From NCBI RefSeq assembly GCF_000368925.1, contig NZ_KB849755.1, forward strand, positions 1,604,174 to 1,664,000: a stretch of DNA of 59,827 nt, read 5' to 3'. Source of the DNA: Acinetobacter bereziniae LMG 1003 = CIP 70.12. Its GTDB lineage: Bacteria > Pseudomonadota > Gammaproteobacteria > Pseudomonadales > Moraxellaceae. Below, piece by piece: positions 53,090 to 59,827 of this stretch. Each line of letters starts with the position of its first letter. The first letter of the stretch is position 1. The position numbers and the translations under genes are program-made. The notes below the pieces were generated by a model. It was not told the origin of the DNA, made no database searches, and worked only from the letters and a program-made list of their open reading frames with translations.

Positions 53090-53911
53090 TTAGGATTTTA
53101 ATGAGCTCATAAAACTTACAGCGCTAAATAACCAAATAAACAATACAAAGCTACGCCCCTGATTAAAATGGCTCAACTCTGTACCATGCAAAATATTGTG
53201 ACGTGTCATACTCACGGTTGAACTATTGTCCATTTTGTATGCCACAAGCTCTAAAAAATAATGATTCAATTCATTGGCAATTTTGACCTTATGCCATAAA
53301 CTCTTGATCTCATGACCTTTTAAACCTGGCACAATTTTATAAACATCAATAAATTTAGTGTCCTGTTGTTTCAAATACCCATTTTGAAGTAAAACTGCTG
53401 TCAGTAAACCTTCTAATTGTGCATATAGCAAAGGTATACATCCTGCATAAAATTTTAACTCATAGAGTTTAAAACTTTGCGCTAATACAGCTTTGTATTG
53501 AGCTTTTGACTCACCAATATCTAATAGCTCAAAAGCATCTAGTAAGCTGCTTTGAAAAAACTCAGTATTGATCACATCCAAAAGATTAAATTCTGAAATC
53601 TCTTTAGCCTCATGAATGAGTTGCCAAAAATACAAAAGGTTTAATGCATCATTAGCAACCTTCGCATCCACAGGTTGATCTAACTGATCTGCAAGTACAT
53701 CGAAATATTTTTCTTCTTGCGCCATATCTCTGAGCGTCTGAATTAAAAACTGATGCTCATCCTCAGAAATATCGTCTAGATACTGTTGTGCTTGTTTTAA
53801 AATATTTTTTTCAAACTGTGCTTTGGTTTTTTGATTTTGTGCAATACGAATTACAGGTTGATCATCATCAAAATAATCTTCATCAATCATTACTTTATTA
53901 CTCATGAGCAT
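53090..53911 (-). CDS. Conserved hypothetical with C-terminal Arg-x4-His (HEPN-like) motif
   Basis: The 273-residue soluble, mostly helical protein has an acidic N-terminal part and a helical C-terminal half with Leu-Tyr-Ala-Gln-Leu-Glu-Gly-Leu-Leu-Thr and, near residue 237, Thr-Arg-His-Asn-Ile-Leu-His-Gly followed by a helix. The Arg-x4-His spacing is the active-site layout of HEPN ribonuclease domains, but it also occurs in other families with an Arg-His-x-x-x-His-Gly signature. It is divergent from metG. A second start at 53905 (ATG) is possible. It does not sit beside a nucleotidyltransferase as toxin-type HEPN genes often do. Confidence 0.7.
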   Translation of the reverse strand: MLMSNKVMIDEDYFDDDQPVIRIAQNQKTKAQFEKNILKQAQQYLDDISEDEHQFLIQTLRDMAQEEKYFDVLADQLDQPVDAKVANDALNLLYFWQLIHEAKEISEFNLLDVINTEFFQSSLLDAFELLDIGESKAQYKAVLAQSFKLYELKFYAGCIPLLYAQLEGLLTAVLLQNGYLKQQDTKFIDVYKIVPGLKGHEIKSLWHKVKIANELNHYFLELVAYKMDNSSTVSMTRHNILHGTELSHFNQGRSFVLFIWLFSAVSFMSSLKS

Positions 53912-54069
53912 GCTTCAATCGTTGATTCTATAATAATAAATCGTTGGGTATATGAATATGATTAAAAATCCACATTTGAAAAGAATTCACCTATTCAGTT
54001 GTGCATCTTGATAGCAATTACGTTAAAATCAATACCCTTGCCTTAACTTTGAGAAAGAGAGTTATATCC

Positions 54070-56127
54070 GTGCGAAATATCTTAGTCACTAACGCCCTTC
54101 CATACGCAAATGGTCCTATTCATATGGGTCATCTACTCGGCTACATCCAAGCAGATATCTGGGTTCGTGCCATGCGTGCAATGGGTCATGATGTGACTTA
54201 TGTATGTGCGGATGATGCTCATGGTACAGCCATTATGCTTCGCGCTGAGGCGAATGGAATTACCCCTGAAGAACAAATTGCCAATGTTCAGAAAGAACAT
54301 ATTCGTGATTTCGATGGTTTTGGTGTGCATTTTGATCACTATGATTCAACCAATAGTGATGAAAATAAGGCTCGCTCTGAAGAAATTTATATCAAAAACC
54401 GTGAAGCAGGAAATATCGCGATTCGTCCTGTAACACAATTATTTGATCCTGAAAAAAGCATGTTTCTTTCAGATCGATTCATTAAAGGCACATGCCCAAA
54501 ATGTAAAGCTGAAGATCAGTATGGCGACTCATGTGAAGTTTGTGGAACCACCTACAATGCGACAGAGTTGTTAAACCCTCGCTCGACTTTAAGTGGTGCG
54601 ACACCTGTTGAAAAATCATCTGATCATTACTTTTTCAAACTGCCTAATTTTGCAGAATATTTACAAAAATGGACGCGTGACGAAGGTCGTCTACCTGTAT
54701 CTATCGCAAATAAATTAGATGAATGGTTTGATAATGGTTTAAACGACTGGGATATTTCTCGTGACGCTCCATATTTCGGTTTTGAAATACCCGATGCACC
54801 TAATAAATACTTCTATGTATGGGTTGATGCACCAATTGGCTATATGTCGAGTTTTGAAAATTACATCAAAACCAAGCGACCAGAATTAAATTTTGATGCA
54901 TTTTGGAAAAAAGATTCTAAAAATGAGGTGTATCACTTCATTGGTAAAGATATTGTTTATTTCCATGCGCTGTTCTGGCCTGCAATGCTTGAAGGTGCAA
55001 ATTACCGTACTCCTACAGGTCTATTCGTAAATGGTTTCTTAACTGTGAATGGTCAGAAGATGTCAAAGTCTCGCGGTACTTTCATCAAAGCTGAAACCTA
55101 TTTACAGCATTTGAATCCAGAATATTTACGTTATTACTTTGCTTCCAAACTGTCTGATAAGGTTGAAGATTCTGACTTAAATCTTGATGATTTCGTACAG
55201 AAAGTGAACTCAGATTTGGTCGGCAAAGTAGTCAATATTGCCAGTCGTTGTGCAAAATTCATTAACACCAAATTTGACAATACCTTATCAAAGACCTGTA
55301 CAGAGTCTGCTTTAGTTCAAAGCTTTATCGATGCTGGTGATTCAATTGCCAAAGCTTATGAAGCACGTGAATTTTCTACTGCCATTCGTGAAATCATGGC
55401 ACTTGCTGATCGTGCAAATCAGTATATTGATGAGAAAAAACCTTGGGCTTTGGCAAAAATCGAAGGTGAAGAACAACAAGTTCATGATGTCTGTTCAGTG
55501 GGTATTAACCTGTTCCGCCAATTAGCTGTTTATCTCGCACCTGTTTTGCCAACACTTGCTCAACAAGTCCAAGATTTCTTAAAACTGGATCGTTTTGATT
55601 TTGCTTCACGTCAAAATATCTTAACAGTACATGAAATTTCGCAATTCCAACCATTGATGCAACGTGTAGACCCTAAAGCAGTAGCTGCTATGGTTGATGC
55701 ATCTAAAGACTCTTTGGCTTCTGCAGCTGAACCAGCAAAAGTTGAAAAGAAAAAAGAGAAGAAAGTTGAGAAAAAGCCTGAACCTAAAGTGGGTGAAGCT
55801 GAAATTATTGGTATTGAGGACTTTATCAAAGTTGATCTCCGTGTCGCAGAAGTTGTAGAGGCTGCCCATGTTGAAGGATCAGATAAATTACTTCAACTGA
55901 CCTTAAATGTTGGCGAAGCAGAACCACGTAATGTATTCAGTGGAATCCGTGAATTCTATGCACCAGAAGATTTAAAAGGTAAATTGGTTGTGATGGTTGC
56001 TAACCTCGCTCCACGTAAAATGCGCTTTGGTATTTCCAATGGAATGGTGCTTGCTGCTGGAAATGGTGAAGGTGTTTGGGTCATTTCACCTGAATCTGGT
56101 GCAAAAGCTGGTGACAAAGTCTCTTAA
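54070..56127 (+). CDS. metG: Methionyl-tRNA synthetase
   Basis: The 685-residue class I enzyme charges tRNA-Met. Landmarks are the HIGH-type His-Met-Gly-His near residue 18, the zinc-binding Cys-Pro-Lys-Cys and Cys-Glu-Val-Cys, the Lys-Met-Ser-Lys-Ser signature, the anticodon-binding helices, and a C-terminal Trbp111/EMAP-like tRNA-binding domain (Ile-Lys-Val-Asp-Leu-Arg-Val-Ala) after a Lys/Glu-rich linker. I use the GTG at 54070, with AAAGAGAG about 8 bases upstream, giving the conserved start Arg-Asn-Ile-Leu-Val-Thr-Asn-Ala-Leu-Pro. The frame extends to 54001 without support. Confidence 0.97.
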   Translation: MRNILVTNALPYANGPIHMGHLLGYIQADIWVRAMRAMGHDVTYVCADDAHGTAIMLRAEANGITPEEQIANVQKEHIRDFDGFGVHFDHYDSTNSDENKARSEEIYIKNREAGNIAIRPVTQLFDPEKSMFLSDRFIKGTCPKCKAEDQYGDSCEVCGTTYNATELLNPRSTLSGATPVEKSSDHYFFKLPNFAEYLQKWTRDEGRLPVSIANKLDEWFDNGLNDWDISRDAPYFGFEIPDAPNKYFYVWVDAPIGYMSSFENYIKTKRPELNFDAFWKKDSKNEVYHFIGKDIVYFHALFWPAMLEGANYRTPTGLFVNGFLTVNGQKMSKSRGTFIKAETYLQHLNPEYLRYYFASKLSDKVEDSDLNLDDFVQKVNSDLVGKVVNIASRCAKFINTKFDNTLSKTCTESALVQSFIDAGDSIAKAYEAREFSTAIREIMALADRANQYIDEKKPWALAKIEGEEQQVHDVCSVGINLFRQLAVYLAPVLPTLAQQVQDFLKLDRFDFASRQNILTVHEISQFQPLMQRVDPKAVAAMVDASKDSLASAAEPAKVEKKKEKKVEKKPEPKVGEAEIIGIEDFIKVDLRVAEVVEAAHVEGSDKLLQLTLNVGEAEPRNVFSGIREFYAPEDLKGKLVVMVANLAPRKMRFGISNGMVLAAGNGEGVWVISPESGAKAGDKVS

Positions 56128-56148
56128 GTAGCAATCCAATGATTTTTG

Positions 56149-56174
56149 AAAGGCTTCTTCGGAAGCCTTTTTTT
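56149..56174 (+). terminator. Terminator of metG
   Basis: A 9-bp stem AAAGGCTTC / GAAGCCTTT closed by a UUCG-type tetraloop and followed by a T-run, 21 bases after the metG stop. Confidence 0.92.
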
Positions 56175-56214
56175 ATGTTATGTTCAAGAATAAAATCAAG
56201 ATAAAGCTCATAAT

Positions 56215-56700
56215 ATGGCAATTACAAAAACCAGCCTTTCACAAAAAGCTAAATGGCAAAGTTCAGCATTTGTCATTTGGGGACCATTTATTGGAACTTT
56301 GATTATCGCAATCACATTTCATAGTCATATTATGTTCGGTGATCCAATACGATTTTTAAAAGGTCTCATTACGCCCTCGATCATATTTCCAATGATTGGC
56401 GGATTATTCTTAATTACACCGTTTGGTTATTTACTTGGCATTATTCCTGCAATAATCATTCAATTATTATTCCAACATTTCTTTGCTGAAAAGCTCGCTC
56501 AAATACCATTCATGCGATGCATAATCTATGGCGCAATGTTAGGATTAATGCTTTCACCCTTTATCCTTATTCTTTCCATACTCACTCCATCACCTATATT
56601 CACATTTAGTTATCTTCAATTTGTTCTCATCCTCCCCACAATCCTAATTTGTACTGTTATTGAATGGAAAAGAATCCAAAACAAAAGGCAAATCAACTGA
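56215..56700 (+). CDS. Membrane protein of unknown function
   Basis: The 161-residue protein has three to four hydrophobic segments (near 20-40, 55-85, 100-120, 125-150) and is otherwise featureless. I do not recognise a family. It lies after the metG terminator, so it has its own promoter or is read through weakly. ATAT-rich sequence and a weak AAGATAAAG lie before the start. Confidence 0.7.
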   Translation: MAITKTSLSQKAKWQSSAFVIWGPFIGTLIIAITFHSHIMFGDPIRFLKGLITPSIIFPMIGGLFLITPFGYLLGIIPAIIIQLLFQHFFAEKLAQIPFMRCIIYGAMLGLMLSPFILILSILTPSPIFTFSYLQFVLILPTILICTVIEWKRIQNKRQIN

Positions 56701-56836
56701 AGTACTCACACCAACACTTTTGAGAATCATAAAAAATTCGCTTACAAAAGCAGAATTTTTTTCATCAATAAAAAGCTCAGTGACAGATCAATCCATGCTA
56801 CAAAATAATTCATTAAATTAATGTTGAACATATCCA

Positions 56837-57814
56837 ATGAAAAATATTGTCCAATCTTTGTCAGTACTCTGCGTTTGTTTATTTCCACTTGCATCAAAGG
56901 CAGATGTTCAAAAAACTTTACCGATTATTGAGCAACAGCCGCAAGTTTCTGGCTTTTACCAACATCAAGTTGGTGATACACAAATTACAGCCTTACTTGA
57001 TGGCACAAATTTTATGTCGCCTACACTCTTTAAAGATATTTCATCAGACAAAGTTCAAGAGATTTTAAAAAAGTACCACGCTGATCAAGCAAAAGGTGTA
57101 CAAACCTCAGTCAATGCTTTTCTGGTTAATACTGGAAAGTCTTTAGTTTTAGTTGACAGTGGTACTGCAGATTGTTTTGGTACTCACTTAGGCTCTGTAC
57201 TGAAAAATCTGAAAGCTTCAGGCTATCAACCAGAACAAGTTAATACCATTTTACTCACGCATTTGCATCCTGATCATTCCTGTGGTGTCAGTAAAAATGC
57301 TATTGCCAATTTTCCCAATGCCACCATTTATGTCTCAGAAAAAGAAGCGAGTTATTGGCTAAATCCAAAGCAAGCTGAAAAAATAGCACAGGATAAGCGC
57401 CAAAATTATGTGGCTACTGTAGAGAAAATTAAAGCTGCTCTTGCACCTTATCAAGCGAAACAGCAATTTAAAACCTTTAAACTCGGTGACAAAATCAATG
57501 GCTTTGAAGTGATCAACACTGCTGGTCATACACCAGGCCATTTCAGCTATAAACTCAAAACCACAGGTGAAGATGTTATCTTTATTGGTGATATTGTGCA
57601 TTCTCACACTGTTCAATTTGATAGACCAGAAACAGCGATCGAATATGATATTGATCCTAAAATGGCTGTACAAACACGTTTAAAACAATTTGCAGACTAT
57701 GCTAAAAATGGACAAACTATAGCAGCACCTCACTTACCTTTTCCAGGCATTGGTCATATCTACTCAGCAGATGGGAAAAGCTATCAATGGATTCCAATCC
57801 ACTTTAAAGACTGA
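56837..57814 (+). CDS. Exported metallo-beta-lactamase-fold hydrolase
   Basis: The 325-residue protein has a signal peptide (Ser-Val-Leu-Cys-Val-Cys-Leu-Phe-Pro-Leu, cleaved near Ala-Ser-Lys-Ala-Asp). The metal-binding set is visible: Thr-His-Leu-His-Pro-Asp-His near residue 135, Ala-Gly-His-Thr-Pro-Gly-His near 230, Gly-Asp-Ile-Val-His near 253 and a final Pro-His-Leu-Pro-Phe-Pro-Gly near 297. This is the arrangement of the glyoxalase II / lactonase-like MBL superfamily, not a recognisable class B beta-lactamase subgroup. The substrate is unknown. It stands alone before the rRNA operon terminator. Confidence 0.9.
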   Translation: MKNIVQSLSVLCVCLFPLASKADVQKTLPIIEQQPQVSGFYQHQVGDTQITALLDGTNFMSPTLFKDISSDKVQEILKKYHADQAKGVQTSVNAFLVNTGKSLVLVDSGTADCFGTHLGSVLKNLKASGYQPEQVNTILLTHLHPDHSCGVSKNAIANFPNATIYVSEKEASYWLNPKQAEKIAQDKRQNYVATVEKIKAALAPYQAKQQFKTFKLGDKINGFEVINTAGHTPGHFSYKLKTTGEDVIFIGDIVHSHTVQFDRPETAIEYDIDPKMAVQTRLKQFADYAKNGQTIAAPHLPFPGIGHIYSADGKSYQWIPIHFKD

Positions 57815-57924
57815 CTTATTTTTGCTTTAACCGCAATTGATATAAGCTCTACCACAAGGTAGCACTTTTATTTCTCTTCTTAATTTCTTATCATTTCTAT
57901 TTTCACTTTTCTTTACACATAAAA

Positions 57925-57957
57925 AAAACACCCTCAACAGTTAGTTGAGGGTGTTTT
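57925..57957 (-). terminator. Terminator of the rRNA operon
   Basis: A 14-bp stem AAAACACCCTCAAC / GTTGAGGGTGTTTT surrounds a 5-base loop and is flanked by a long A-run (T-run on the minus strand). It sits just downstream of the 5S gene. Confidence 0.92.
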
Positions 57958-57968
57958 AAGAATTAAAA

Positions 57969-58083
57969 GCTGGCGATGACTTACTCTCACATGGGTAACC
58001 CCACACTACCATCAGCGCTAAGAGGTTTCACTTCTGAGTTCGGGAAGGGATCAGGTGGTTCACTCTTGCTATTGTCGCCAGCA
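57969..58083 (-). rRNA. rrf: 5S ribosomal RNA
   Basis: The minus strand shows the 5S pattern: terminal helix (TGCTGGCGAC pairing with GTCATCGCCAGC), the loop region with GAACTCAGAAGTGAAAC, and the Gly-Thr-rich 3' half. Length is about 115 bases. The ORF visible on the plus strand here (57976-58173) is an artefact. Confidence 0.95.
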
Positions 58084-58252
58084 AACTGTTATGGACTTTT
58101 TCGGGTCTTATGGGTATGCCTTACTTTGTTCCAAATGAGTTTAACAGAAGAACATTTGAGTTGGTTATTGTAACTAGCTTTACAACTAAATCAAGTTTCT
58201 TTGATCTTTTATGAATCAAATGATGCTTCACATACAACTGCTTGGGTGTTGT

Positions 58253-59827
<1,575 letters not shown>

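Noticed and set aside
56837..57814. Class B beta-lactamase
   Set aside because: The metal motif fits the superfamily, but the overall layout is of the glyoxalase/lactonase-like branch; a resistance role is not supported by the sequence.

Overview
The window is chromosomal DNA from a low-GC gammaproteobacterium that is almost certainly an Acinetobacter. The evidence is a type IV pilus chemotaxis operon of the Acinetobacter kind, proS, metG and dcd, an insertion sequence that matches ISAba125 in size, end sequence and target duplication, and families I know mainly from this genus. The species cannot be fixed from the sequence alone.

Layout. 1-7.4 kb is the end of an integrated phage-satellite-like element. 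It holds a P4-type tyrosine integrase, an AlpA-like regulator, two divergent paralogues of the inovirus Gp2 / YagK-YfjJ replication-protein-like family, three unrecognised proteins, and the first codons of a zinc-ribbon protein that runs off the left edge. 7.5-8.1 kb is a MarC-family membrane protein. 8.6-14.7 kb is a complete six-gene chaperone-usher fimbrial operon on the minus strand: major pilin, second subunit, chaperone, usher, two-domain tip adhesin, minor pilin. An MHYT-GGDEF-EAL cyclic-di-GMP protein sits upstream of it. 18.1-26.7 kb is the pilG-pilH-pilI-pilJ-chpA-cheW operon controlling twitching motility, without the pilK methyltransferase seen in Pseudomonas. 27-29.6 kb holds a DUF4124-like exported protein and proS.

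30-43.9 kb is the most unusual region. It contains eight consecutive minus-strand genes for exported proteins. All begin with a signal peptide followed by a short module of the form L-x-x-[ML]-[SDT]-[DE]-x-x-L-x-x-[TV]-x-G-[QE]. Four of the genes form an operon. The other four are tandem paralogues, three of them about 470-490 residues and ending in the same Asn-Cys-Tyr-Gly-Ser-Leu-Lys-Phe-Cys, separated by long AT-rich spacers. I recognise the N-terminal module (DUF6160-like in current annotation, from memory) but no function.

44-57.8 kb holds dcd, a LysE-type exporter, a DUF2062 protein, an exported nucleosidase-like lipoprotein whose catalytic Asp appears replaced, an Mrp/ApbC ATPase, small proteins, a frameshifted monooxygenase gene next to a complete ISAba125-like element, membrane and HEPN-like hypotheticals, metG and a secreted metallo-beta-lactamase-fold hydrolase. 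From 57.9 kb to the right edge is the 3' part of an rRNA operon on the minus strand: terminator, 5S and partial 23S.

A second theme is a roughly 460-bp non-autonomous mobile element (MITE) with 14-bp terminal inverted repeats. It is present in full at 17.55-18.01 kb and 47.70-48.16 kb. Its interior is homologous to the last codons and downstream region of proS at 29.55-29.89 kb, which suggests that the element carries a captured piece of chromosomal DNA.
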